The notes beneath the pieces are model-generated. The model worked only from the letters and a program-made list of their open reading frames with translations, had not been told where the DNA came from and did not search any database. A stretch of DNA of 64,000 nucleotides from Alitta virens (lineage: Eukaryota; Annelida; Polychaeta; Phyllodocida; Nereididae), in contig OW028583.1 in NCBI GenBank assembly GCA_932294295.1, positions 1,639,501 through 1,703,500 of the forward strand. The letters are read 5' to 3'. A program made the position numbers and the translations under genes. Of the stretch, positions 36,383 through 48,900 are shown piece after piece (positions within the stretch are counted from its first letter, which is position 1; each line of letters begins with the position of its first letter).

Positions 36383-38482
36383 ATGATTAGGCCATGTAGT
36401 CGGTATTCATTTTTTTTGCATTACTGGTCACGGATAGTGAATACAAGTACTAGTGTTGTATAGAAGGAAATATACTTCTTTCTACACTATACAAATAAAT
36501 GCAAATACCTTTTCTGTGATACTTTTGGGACCAGCCAGCATCTGTATACGTTATACTGTCTACAGTATCTAGAAAGCATGCAATACATGATGAGGGATAC
36601 TGGACTGCAGGATGAAGTGATTGCATGGCTGGATAACGTATGATGAGGTACACTACGTTCTGCCATTACCAGCTGTTGCAGCACTAAAGTAGATGGTGTG
36701 CATGCTGCCCCACGCAGGACGAAGAATTCAATTTTTTGAATGGCGATGTTCTCGTCTTCATCAAATGGAGGAGCTACCAAAGAGAAATATGTTGATTGTG
36801 TGCCAAACGCTTGGTTGAAAAAATAATGTACTTCCTGAGGACTGCAATGATTCTGTGAAGAAAAAAATTGAATGCTATTTTGAAAAATTTCATATATAAA
36901 GTAATATGATTAGGCCATGTAGTCGGTATTCATATTTCGTGCATTACTGGTCACGGATAGTGAATACAAGTACTAGTGTTGTACAGAAGGAGATATACTT
37001 CTTTCTACACTATACAAATAAATGTAAATACCTTTTCTGTGAAACTTTTGGGACCAGCCAGCATCTGTAGACGTTATGCTGTCTGAAGTTTCAAGAAAGC
37101 TTGCAATGCATGATGAGGTATGCTGGACTGCAGGATGAAGTGATTGCATGGCTGGATGATTTATGATGAGGTACACTACGTTCTGCCATTACCAGCTGTT
37201 GCAGCACTAAAGTAGATGGTGTGCATGCTGCCCCACACAGGACGAAGAATTCAATTTTTTGAATGGCGATGTTCTTGTCTTCCTTCATCAAATGGAGGAG
37301 CTTCCAGAGAGAAATATGTTGATTGTGTGCCAAACGCTTGGTTGAAAAAATAATGTACTTCCTGAGGACTGCAATGATTCTGTGAAGAAAAAAATAGAAT
37401 GCTATTTTGAAAAACTTCATATATAAAGTAATATGATTAGGCCATGTAGTCGGTATTCATATTTTTTGCATTACTGGTCATGGATAGTGAATACAAGTAC
37501 TAGTGTTGTACCGAAGGAAATATACTTCTTTCTACACTATACTAATAAATGCAAATACCTTTTCTGTGATACTTTTTGGACCAGCCAGCATCTGTATACG
37601 TTATACTGTCTACAGTATCAAGAAAGCTTGCAATGCATGATGAGGTCTGCTGGACTGCAGGATGAAGTGATTGTATGGCTGGATAATGTATGATGAGGTA
37701 CACTACGTTCTGCCATAACCAGCTGTTGCAGCACTAAAGTAGATGGTGTGCATTTTGCCCCACACAGGACGAAGAATTCAATTTTTTAAATGGCGCTGTT
37801 TTTGTCTTCCTTCATCAAATGGAGGAGCTTCCAGAGAGAAATATGTTGATTGTGTTCCAAATGCTTGGTTGAAAAAATAATGTACTTCCTGAGGACTGCA
37901 ATGATTCTGTGAAGAAAAAAATAGAATGCTATTTTGAAAAACTTCATATATAAAGTAATATGATTAGGCCATGTAGTCGGTATTCATATTTTTTGCATTA
38001 CTGGTCACGGAGTGTGAATACAAGTACTAGTGTTGTACAGAAGGAGATATTCTTCTTTCTACACTATACAAATAAATGCAAATACCTTTTCTGTGATAAT
38101 TTTGGGAGCTGCCAGTATTTGTAGACGTTATACTGTCTGAATTTTCAAGAAAGCTTGCAATGCATGATGAGGTCTGCTGGACTGCAGGATGAAGTGATTG
38201 TATGGCTGGATAATGTATGATGAGGTACACTACGTTCTGCCATTACCAGCTGTTGCAGCACTAAAGTAGATGGTGTGCATGCTGCCCCACGCAGGACGAA
38301 GAATTCAATTTTTTGAATGGCGATGTTCTTGTCTTCATCAAATGGAGGAGCTACCAGAGAGAAATATGTTGATTGTGTGCCAAACGCTTGGTTGAAAAAA
38401 TAATGTACTTCCTGAGGACTGCAATGATTCTGAGAAGAAAAAAATAGAATGCTATTTTGAAAAACTTTATATATAAAGTAAT

Positions 38483-39309
38483 ATGATTAGGCCATGTAGT
38501 CGGTATTCATATTTTTTGCATAACTGGTCACGGATAGTGAATACAAGTACCAGTGTTGTACAGAAGGAGATATTCTTCTTTCTACACTATACAAATAAAG
38601 GTAAATACCTTTTCTGTGATTCTTTTGGGAGCTGCCAGCATCTGTAGACATTATACTGTCTGAAGTTTCAAGAAAGCTTGCAATGCATGATGAGGTATGC
38701 TGGACTGCAGGATGAAGTGATTGCATGGCTGGATAATGTATGATGAGGTACATTATGTTCTGCCATTACCAGCTGTTGCAGCACTAAAGACGATGGTGTG
38801 CATTTTGCCCCACACAGGACGAAGAATTCAATTTTTTAAATGGCGTTGTTTTTGTCTTCCTTCATAGAAGGAAATATACTACTTTCTACACTATACAAAT
38901 AAATGCAAATACCTTTTCTGTGATACTTTTGGGACCAGCCAGCATCTGTATACGTTATACTGTCTACAGTATCTAGAAAGCATGCAATACATGATGAGGG
39001 ATACTGGACTGCAGGATGAAGTGATTGCATGGCTGGATAATGTATGATGAGGTACACTACGTTCTGCCATTACCAGCTGTTGCAGCACTAAAGTAGATGG
39101 TGTGCATGCTGCCCCACGCAGGACGAAGAATTCAATTTTTTGAATGGCGATGTTCTTGTCTTCATCAAATGGAGGAGCTTCCAGAGAGAAATATGTTGAT
39201 TGTGTTCCAAATGCTTGGTTGAAAAAATAACGCACTTCCTGAGGACTACAATGATTCTGTGAAGAAAAAAATAGAATGCTATTTTGAAAAACTTCATATA
39301 TAAAGTAAT
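38483..39309. repeat. Fused monomer of 827 bp, copy 2
   Basis: This has the same length and the same junction (38865/38866) as the unit at 33501, including the private variants ATACTACTTTC just after the join and CTAAAGACGATGG before it. It was therefore copied along with the 4.9-kb segment and did not arise twice. The CTAAAGACGATGG variant also appears at 39611 in the following stretch, which shows that the left parent type is still present as an unfused monomer. Confidence 0.9.
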
Positions 39310-42300
39310 ATGATTAGGCCATGTAGTCGGTATTCATATTTTTTGCATTACTGGTCACGGATAGTGAATACAAGTACTAGTGTTGTACAGAAGGAGATAT
39401 ACTTCTTTCTACACTATACAAATAAATGTAAATACCTTTTCTGTGATAGTTTTGGGAGCAGCCAGCATCTGTAGATGTTATACTGTCTGAAGTTTCAAGA
39501 AAGCTTGCAATGCATGATGAGGTATGCTGGACTGCAGGATGAAGTGATTGCATGGCTGGATAATGTATGATGAGGTACATTATGTTCTGCCATTACCAGC
39601 TGTTGCAGCACTAAAGACGATGGTGTGCATTTTGCCCCACACAGGACGAAGAATTCAATTTTTTAAATGGCGTTGTTTTTGTCTTCCTTCATCAAATGGA
39701 GGAGCTTCCAGAGAGAAATATGTTGATTGTGTTCCAAATGCTTGGTTGAAAAAATAACGTACTTCCTGAGGACTGCAATGATTCTGTGAAGAAAAAAATA
39801 GAATGCTATTTTGAAAAACTTCATATATAAAGTAATATGATTAGGCCATGTAGTCGGTATTCATATTTTTTGCATAACTGGTCACGGATAGTGAATACAA
39901 GTACTAGTGTTGTACAGAAGGAGATATTCTTCTTTCTACACTATACAAATAAATGCAAATACCTTTTCTGTGATAGTTTTGGGAGCTGCCAGCATTTGTA
40001 GATGTTATACTGTCTGAAGTTTCAAGAAAGCTTGCAATGCATGATGAGGCATACAGCACTGCAGGATGAAGTGATTGCATCGCTGGATGATTTATGATGA
40101 GGTACACTATGTTCTGCCATTACCAGCTGTTGCAGCACCAAAGTAGATGGTGTGCATTTTGCCCCACACAGGACGAAGAATTCAATTTTTTGAATGGCGT
40201 TGTTTTTGTCTTCCTTCATCAAATGGAGGAGCTTCCACAGAGAAATATTTTGATTGTGTTCCAAATGCTTGGTTGAAAAAATAATGTACTTCCTGAGGTC
40301 TGCAATAATTCTGTGAAGAAAAAAATGGAATGCTATTTTGAAAAACTTCATATATAAAGTAATATGATTAGGCCATGTAGTCGGTATTCATATTTTTTGC
40401 ATAACTGGTCACGGAGTGTGAATACAAGTACTAGTGTTGTACAGAAGGAGATATTCTTCTTTCTACACTATACAAATAAATGTAAATACCTTTTCTGTGA
40501 TACTTTTGGGAGCTGCCAGCATCTGTAGACGTTATACCGTCTGAAGTTTCAAGAAAGCTTGCAATGCATGATGAGGTATACTGGACTGCAGGAGGAAGTT
40601 ATTGCATGGCTGGATGATTTATGATGAGGTACACTACATTCTGCCATTACCAGCTGTTGCAGCACTAAAGTAGATGGTGTGCATTTTGCCCCACACAGGA
40701 CGAAGAATTCAATTTTTTAAATGGCGTTGTTTTTGTCTTCCTTCATCAAATGGAGGAGCTTCCAGAGAGAAATATGTTGATTGTGTTCCAAATGCTTGGT
40801 TGAAAAAGTAATGTACTTCCTGAGGACTGCAATGATTCTGTGAAGAAAAAAATAGAATGCTATTTTGAAAAACTTCATATATAAAGTAATATGATTAGGC
40901 CATGTAGTCGGTATTCATATTTTTTGCATTACTGGTCACGGATAGTGAATACAAGTACTATTGTTGTACAGAAGGAGATATACTTCTTTCTACACTATAC
41001 TTATAAATGTAAATACCTTTTCTGTGAAACTTTTGGGACCAGCCAGCATCTGTAGACGTTATACTGTCTGAAGTTTCAAGAAAGCTTGCAATGCATGATG
41101 AGGTATGCTGGACTGCAGGATGAAGTGATTGCATGGCTGGATGTTTTATGATGAGGTACACTACATTCCGCCATTACCAGCTGTTGCAGCACTAAAGTAG
41201 ATGGTGTGCATTTTGCCCCACACAGGACGAAGAATTCAATTTTTTAAATGGCGTTGTTTTTGTCTTCCTTCATCAAATGGAGGAGCTTCCAGAGAGAAAT
41301 ATGTTGATTGTGTTCCAAATGCTTGGTTGAAAAAATAATGTACTTCCTGAGGACTGCAATGATTCTGTGAAGAAAAAAATAGAATGCTATTTTGAAAAAC
41401 TTCATATATAAAGTAATATGATTAGGCCATGTAGTCGGTATTCATATTTTTTGCATTACTGGTCACGGATAGTGAATACAAGTACTAGTGTTGTACAGAA
41501 GGAGATATACTTCTTTCTACACTATACAAATAAATGTAAATACCTTTTCTGTGATACTTTTGGGACCAGCCAGCATCTGTAGACGTTATACTGTCTGAAG
41601 TTTCAACATAGCTTGCAATGCATGATGAGGTATGCTGGACTGCAGGATGAAGTGATTGCATGGCTGGATGATTTATGATGAGGTACACTACATTCTGCCA
41701 TTACCAGCTGTTGCAGCACTAAAGTAGATGGTGTGCATTTTGCCCCACACAGGACGAAGAATTCAATTTTTTTAATGGCGTTGTTTTTGTCTTCCTTCAT
41801 CAAATGGAGGAGCTTCCAGAGAGAAATATGTTGATTGTGTTCCAAATGCTTGGTTGAAAAAATAATGTACTTCCTGAGGACTGCAATGATTCTGTGAAGA
41901 AAAAAATAGAATGCTATTTTGAAAAACTTCATATATAAATTAATATGATTAGGCCATGTAGTCGGTATTCATATTTTTTGCATTACTGGTCACGGATAGT
42001 GAATACAAGTACTAGGGTTGTACAGAAGGAGATATACTTCTTTCTACACTATACTAATAAATGTAAATACCTTTTATGTGATACTTTTGGGACCAGCCAG
42101 CATCTGTAGAGGTTATACTGTCTGAAGTTTCAAGAAAGCTTGCAATGCATGATGAGGTATACAGGACTGCAGGATGAAGTGATTGCATGGCTGGATGATT
42201 TATGATGAGGTACACTACGTTCTGCCATTACCAGCTGTTGCAGCACTAAAGTAGATGGTGTGCATGCTGCCCCACGCAGGACGAAGAATTCAATTTATTG

Positions 42301-42990
42301 TATGGCGATGTTCTTGTCTTCATCAAATGGAGGAGCTTCCAGAGAGAAATATGTTGATTGTGTGCCAAACGCTTGGTTGAAAAAATAATGTACTTCCTGA
42401 GGACTGCAATGATTCTGTGAAGAAAAAAATAGAATGCTATTTTGAAAAACTTTATATATAAAGTAATATGATTAGGCCATGTAGTCGGTATTCATATTTT
42501 TTGCATTACTGGTCACGGATAGTGAATACAAGTACTAGTGTTGTACAGAAGGAGATATACTTCTTTCTACACTATACAAATAAATGTAAATGCCTTTTCT
42601 GTGAAACTTTTGGGACCAGCCAGCATCTGTAGACGTTATGCTGTCTGAAGTTTCAAGAAAGCTTGCAATGCATGATGAGGTATGCTGGACTGCAGGATGA
42701 AGTAATTGCATGGCTGGATGATTTATGATGAGGTACACTACATTCTGCCATTACCAGCTGTTGCAGCACTAAAGTAGATGGTGTGCATGCTGCCCCACGC
42801 AGGACGAAGTATTCAATTTTTTGAATGGCGATGTTCTTGTCTTCATCAAATGGAGGAGCTTCCAGAGAGAAATATGTTGATTGTGTGCCAAACGCTTGGT
42901 TGAAAAAATAATGTACTTCCTGAGGACTGCAATGATTCTGTGAAGAAAAAAATAGAATGCTATTTTGAAAAACTTTATATATAAAGTAAT
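39310..42990. repeat. Mosaic stretch between the 4.9-kb duplication and HOR copy 3
   Basis: Monomers start at 39310, 39837, 40364, 40891, 41418, 41945 and 42468. The monomer at 39837 begins as type i (GAGGCATACAGCACTG, GCATCGCTGG) and ends as an l/m-like type (GCACCAAAG, GAGGTCTGC). The monomers at 40364 and 40891 are m- and n-like. Those at 41418 and 41945 are c and d. The monomer at 42468 begins l-like, with the TGTAAATGCC variant of position 531, and ends as type b (GAAGTATTC). That end places it correctly before type c at 42991. Several register changes are therefore stacked within 3.7 kb. Confidence 0.8.
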
Positions 42991-45900
42991 ATGATTAGGC
43001 CATGTAGTCGGTATTCATATTTTTTGCATTACTGGTCACGGATAGTGAATACAAGTACTAGTGTTGTACAGAAGGAGATATACTTCTTTCTACACTATAC
43101 AAATAAATGTAAATACCTTTTCTGTGATACTTTTGGGACCAGCCAGCATCTGTAGACGTTATACTGTCTGAAGTTTCAACATAGCTTGCAATGCATGATG
43201 AGGTATGCTGGACTGCAGGATGAAGTGATTGCATGGCTGGATGATTTATGATGAGGTACACTACATTCTGCCATTACCAGCTGTTGCAGCACTAAAGTAG
43301 ATGGTGTGCATTTTGCCCCACACAGGACGAAGAATTCAATTTTTTGAATGGCGTTGTTTTTGTCTTCCTTCATCAAATGGAGGAGCTTCCAGAGAGAAAT
43401 ATGTTGATTGTGTTCCAAATGCTTGGTTGAAAACATAATGTACTTCCTGAGGACTGCAATGATTCTGTGAAGAAAAAAATAGAATGCTATTTTGAAAAAC
43501 TTCATATATAAATTAATATGATTAGGCCATGTAGTCGGTATTCATATTTTTTGCATTACTGGTCACGGATAGTGAATACAAGTACTAGGGTTGTACAGAA
43601 GGAGATATACTTCTTTCTACACTATACTAATAAATGTAAATACCTTTTATGTGATACTTTTGGGACCAGCCAGCATCTGTAGACGTTATACTGTCTGAAG
43701 TTTCAAGAAAGCTTGCAATGCATGATGAGGTATACAGGACTGCAGGATGAAGTGATTGCATGGCTGGATGATTTATGATGAGGTACACTACGTTCTGCCA
43801 TTACCAGCTGTTGCAGCACTAAAGTAGATGGTGTGCATGCTGCCCCACGCAGGACGAAGAATTCAATTTATTGAATGGCGATGTTCTTGTCTTCATCAAA
43901 TGGAGGAGCTTCCAGAGAGAAATATGTTGATTGTGTGCCAAACGCTTGGTTGAAAAAATAAAGTACTTCCTGAGGACTGCAATGATTCTGTGAAGAAAAA
44001 AATAGAATGTTATTTTGAAAAACTTTATATATAAAATAATATGATTAGGCCATGTAGTCGGTATTCATATTTTTTGCATAAATGGTCACGGATAGTGAAT
44101 ACAAGTACTAGTGTTGTACAGAAGGAGATATTCTTCTTTCTACACTATACAAATAAATGTAAATACCTTTTCTGTGATACTTTTGGGAGCTGCCAGCATC
44201 TGTAGACGTTATACTGTCTGAAGTTTCAAGAAAGCTTGCAATGCATGATGAGGTATGCTGGACTGCAGGATGAAGTGATTGCATGGCTGGATGATTTATG
44301 ATGAGGTACACTACGTTCTGCCATTACCAGCTGTTGCAGCAATAAAGTAGATGGTGTGCATTTTGCCCCACACAGGACGAAGAATTCCATTTTTTGAATG
44401 GCGATGTTCCTGTCTTCCTTCATCAAATGGAGGAGCTTCCAGAGAGAAATATGTTGATTGTGTTCCAAATGCTTGGTTGAAAAAATAATGTACTTCCTGA
44501 GGACTGCAATGATTCTGTGAAGAAAAAAATAGAATGCTATTTTGAAAAACTTCATATATAAAGTAATATGATTAGGCCATGTAGTCGGTATTCATATTTT
44601 TTGCATAACTGGTCACGGATAGTGAATACAAGTACTAGTGTTGTACAGAAGGAGATATTCTTCTTTCTACACTATACAAATAAATGTAAATACCTTTTCT
44701 GTGATACTTTTGGGACCAGCCAGCATCTGTATACGTTATACTGTCTACAGTATCAAGAAAGCTTGCAATGCATGATGAGGTATACTGGACTGCAGGATGA
44801 AGTGATTGCATGGCTGGATGATTTATGATGAGGTACACTACGTTCTGCCATTACCAGCTGTTGCAGCACTAAAGTAGATGGTGTGCATTTTGCCCCACAC
44901 AGGACGAAGAATTCCATTTTTTGAATGGCGATGTTCTTGTCTCCCTTCATCAAATGGAGGAGCTTTCAGAGAGAAATATGTTGATTGTGTTCCAAATGCT
45001 TGGTTGAAAAAATAATGTACTTCCTGAGGACTGCAATGATTCTGTGACGAAAAAAATAGAATGCTATTTTGAAAAACTTCATATATAAAGTAATATGATT
45101 AGGCCATGTAGTCGGTATTCATATTTTTTGCATTACAGGTCACGGATAGTGAATACAAGTACTAGTGTTGTACAGAAGGAGATATTCTTCTTTCTACACT
45201 ATACAAATAAATGCAAATACCTTTTCTGTGATAGTTTTGGGAGCTGCCAGCATTTGTAGACGTTATACTGTCTGAAGTTTCAAGAAAGCTTGCAATGCAT
45301 GATGAGGTATGCTGGATTGCAGGATGAAGTGATTGTATGGCTGGATAATGTATGATGAGGTACACTACATTCTGCCATTACCAGCTGTTGCAGCACTAAA
45401 GTAGATGGTGTGCAAGCTGCCCCACACAGGATGAAGAATTCAATTTTTTGAATGGCGATGTTCTTGTCTTCATCAAATGGAGGAGCTTCCAGAGAGAAAT
45501 ATGTTGATTGTGTGCCAAAGGCTTGGTTCAAAAAATAATGTACTTCCTGAGGACTGCAATGATTCTGTAAAGAAAGAAATAGAATGCTATTTTGAAAAAC
45601 TTCATATATAAAGTAATATGATTAGGCCATGTAGTCGGTATTCATATTTTTTGCATTACTGGTCACGGATAGTGAATACAAGTACTAGTGTTGTACAGAA
45701 GGAGATATACTTCTTTCTACACTATACAAATAAATCTAAATACCTTTTCTGTGAAACTTTTGGGACCAGCCAGCATCTGTAGACGTTATGCTGTCTGAAG
45801 TTTCAAGAAAGCTTGCAATGCATGATGAGGTATGCTGGACTGCAGGATGAAGTGATTGCATGGCTGGATGATTTATGATGAGGTACACTACGTTCTGCCA

Positions 45901-48900
45901 TTACCAGCTGTTGCAGCAATAAAGTAGATGGTGTGCATTTTGCCCCACACAGGACGAAGAATTCCATTTTTTTAATGGCGATGTTCCTGTCTTCCTTCAT
46001 CAAATGGAGGAGCTTCCAGAGAGAAATATGTTGATTGTGTTCCAAATGCTTGGTTGAAAAAATAATGTACTTCCTGAGGACTGCAATGATTCTGTGAAGA
46101 AAAAAATAGAATGCTATTTTGAAAAACTTCATATATAAAGTAATATGATTAGGCCATGTAGTCGGTATTCATATTTTTTGCATAACTGGTCACGGATAGT
46201 GAATACAAGTACTAGTGTTGTACAGAAGGAGATATTCTTCTTTCTACACTATACAAATAAATGTAAATACCTTTTCTGTGATACTTTTGGGACCAGCCAG
46301 CATCTGTATACGTTATACTGTCTACAGTATCAAGAAAGCTTGCAATGCATGATGAGGTATACTGGACTGCAGGATGAAGTGATTGCATGGCTGGATGATT
46401 TATGATGAGGTACACTACGTTCTGCCATTACCAGCTGTTGCAGCACTAAAGTAGATGGTGTGCATTTTGCCCCACACAGGACGAAGAATTCCATTTTTTG
46501 AATGGCGATGTTCTTGTCTCCCTTCATCAAATGGAGGAGCTTTCAGAGAGAAATATGTTGATTGTGTTCCAAATGCTTGGTTGAAAAAATAATGTACTTC
46601 CTGAGGACTGCAATGATTCTGTGACGAAAAAAATAGAATGCTATTTTGAAAAACTTCATATATAAAGTAATATGATTAGGCCATGTAGTCGGTATTCATA
46701 TTTTTTGCATTACAGGTCACGGATAGTGAATACAAGTACTAGTGTTGTACAGAAGGAGATATTCTTCTTTCTACACTATACAAATAAATGCAAATACCTT
46801 TTCTGTGATAGTTTTGGGAGCTGCCAGCATTTGTAGACGTTATACTGTCTGAAGTTTCAAGAAAGCTTGCAATGCATGATGAGGTATGCTGGATTGCAGG
46901 ATGAAGTGATTGTATGGCTGGATAATGTATGATGAGGTACACTACATTCTGCCATTACCAGCTGTTGCAGCACTAAAGTAGATGGTGTGCAAGCTGCCCC
47001 ACACAGGATGAAGAATTCAATTTTTTGAATGGCGATGTTCTTGTCTTCATCAAATGGAGGAGCTTCCAGAGAGAAATATGTTGATTGTGTGCCAAAGGCT
47101 TGGTTCAAAAAATAATGTACTTCCTGAGGACTGCAATGATTCTGTAAAGAAAGAAATAGAATGCTATTTTGAAAAACTTCATATATAAAGTAATATGATT
47201 AGGCCATGTAGTCGGTATTCATATTTTTTGCATTACTGGTCACGGATAGTGAATACAAGTACTAGTGTTGTACAGAAGGAGATATACTTCTTTCTACACT
47301 ATACAAATAAATCTAAATACCTTTTCTGTGAAACTTTTGGGACCAGCCAGCATCTGTAGACGTTATGCTGTCTGAAGTTTCAAGAAAGCTTGCAATGCAT
47401 GATGAGGTATGCTGGACTGCAGGATGAAGTGATTGCATGGCTGGATGATTTATGATGAGGTACACTACATTCTGCCATTACCAGCTGTTGCAGCACTAAA
47501 GTAGAAGGTGTGCATTTTGCCCCACACAGGACGAAGAATTCAATTTTTTGAATGGCGTTGTTTTTGTCTTCCTTCATCAAATGGAGGAGCTTCCAGAGAG
47601 AAATATGTTGATTGTGTTCCAAATGCTTGGTTGAAAAAATAATGTACTTCCTGAGGACTGCAATGATTCTGTGAAGAAAAAAATAGAATGCTATTTTGAA
47701 AAACTTCATATATAAAGTAATATGATTAGGCCATGTAGTCGGTATTCATATTTTTTGCATTACTGGTCACGGATAGTGAATACAAGTACTAGTGTTGTAC
47801 AGAAGGAGATATTCTTCTTTCTACACTATACAAATAAATGCAAATACCTTTTCTGTGATAGTTTTGGGAGCTGCCAGCATTTGTAGATGTCATACTGTCT
47901 GAAGTTTCAAGAAAGCTTGCAATGCATGATGAGGCATACAGCACTGCAGGATGAAGTGATTGCATCGCTGGATGATTTATGATGAGGTACACTTTGTTCT
48001 GCCATTACCAGCTGTTGCAGCACTAAAGTAGATGGTGTGCTTTTTGCCCCACACAGGACGAAGAATTCCATTTTTTGAATGGCGATGTTCTTGTCTTCCT
48101 TCATCAAATGGAGGAGCTTCCAGAGAGAAATATGTTGATTGTGTTCCAAATGCTTGGTTGAAAAAATAACGTACTTCCTGAGGACTGCAATGATTCTGTG
48201 AAGAAAAAAATAGAATGCTACTTTGAAAAACTTCATATATAAAGTGATATGATTAGGCCATGTAGTCGGTATTCATATTTTTTGCATTACTGGTCACGGA
48301 TAGTGAATACAAGTACTAGTGTTGTACAGAAGGAGATATACTTCTTTCTACACTATACAAATAAATGTAAATACCTTTTCTGTGATACTTTTGGGACCAG
48401 CCAGCATCTGTGGATGTTATACTGTCTGAAGTTTCAAGAAAGCTTGCAATGCATGATGAGGTATGCTGGACTGCAGGATGAAGTGATTGCATGGCTGGAT
48501 AATGTATGATGAGGTACACTACGTTCTGCCATTACCAGCTGTTGCAGCACTAAAGTAGATGGTGTGCATGCTGCCCCACGCAGGACGAAGAATTCAATTT
48601 TTTGAATGGCGATGTTCTTGTCTTCATCAAATGGAGGAGCTTCCAGAGAGAAATATGTTGATTGTGTGCCAAACGCTTGGTTAAAAAAATAATGTACTTC
48701 CTGAGGACTGCAATGATTCTGTGAAGAAAAAAATAGAATGGTATTTTGAAAAACTTCATATATAAAGTAATATGATTAGGCCATGTAGTCGGTATTCATA
48801 TTTTTTGCATTACTGGTCACGGATAGTGAATACAAGTACTAGTGTTGTACCGAAGGAAATATACTTCTTTCTACACTATACTAATAAATGCAAATACCTT

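Larger units (their letters stand above)
34488..39379. repeat. 4.9-kb segmental duplication, copy 2
   Basis: Monomer starts inside it are 34851, 35374, 35897 (only 486 bp), 36383, 36906, 37433, 37960, the 827-bp fused unit at 38483, and 39310. The left junction lies in the monomer at 34328, between 34488 and 34541. Upstream it looks like the monomer at 40891 (ACTATTGTTG, CTTATAAATG); downstream it follows 29469 onward. The right end of identity is 39379, where ACTAG replaces the ACTAT of copy 1. The only size difference from copy 1 is the 37-bp deletion at 36073/36074. Confidence 0.9.
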
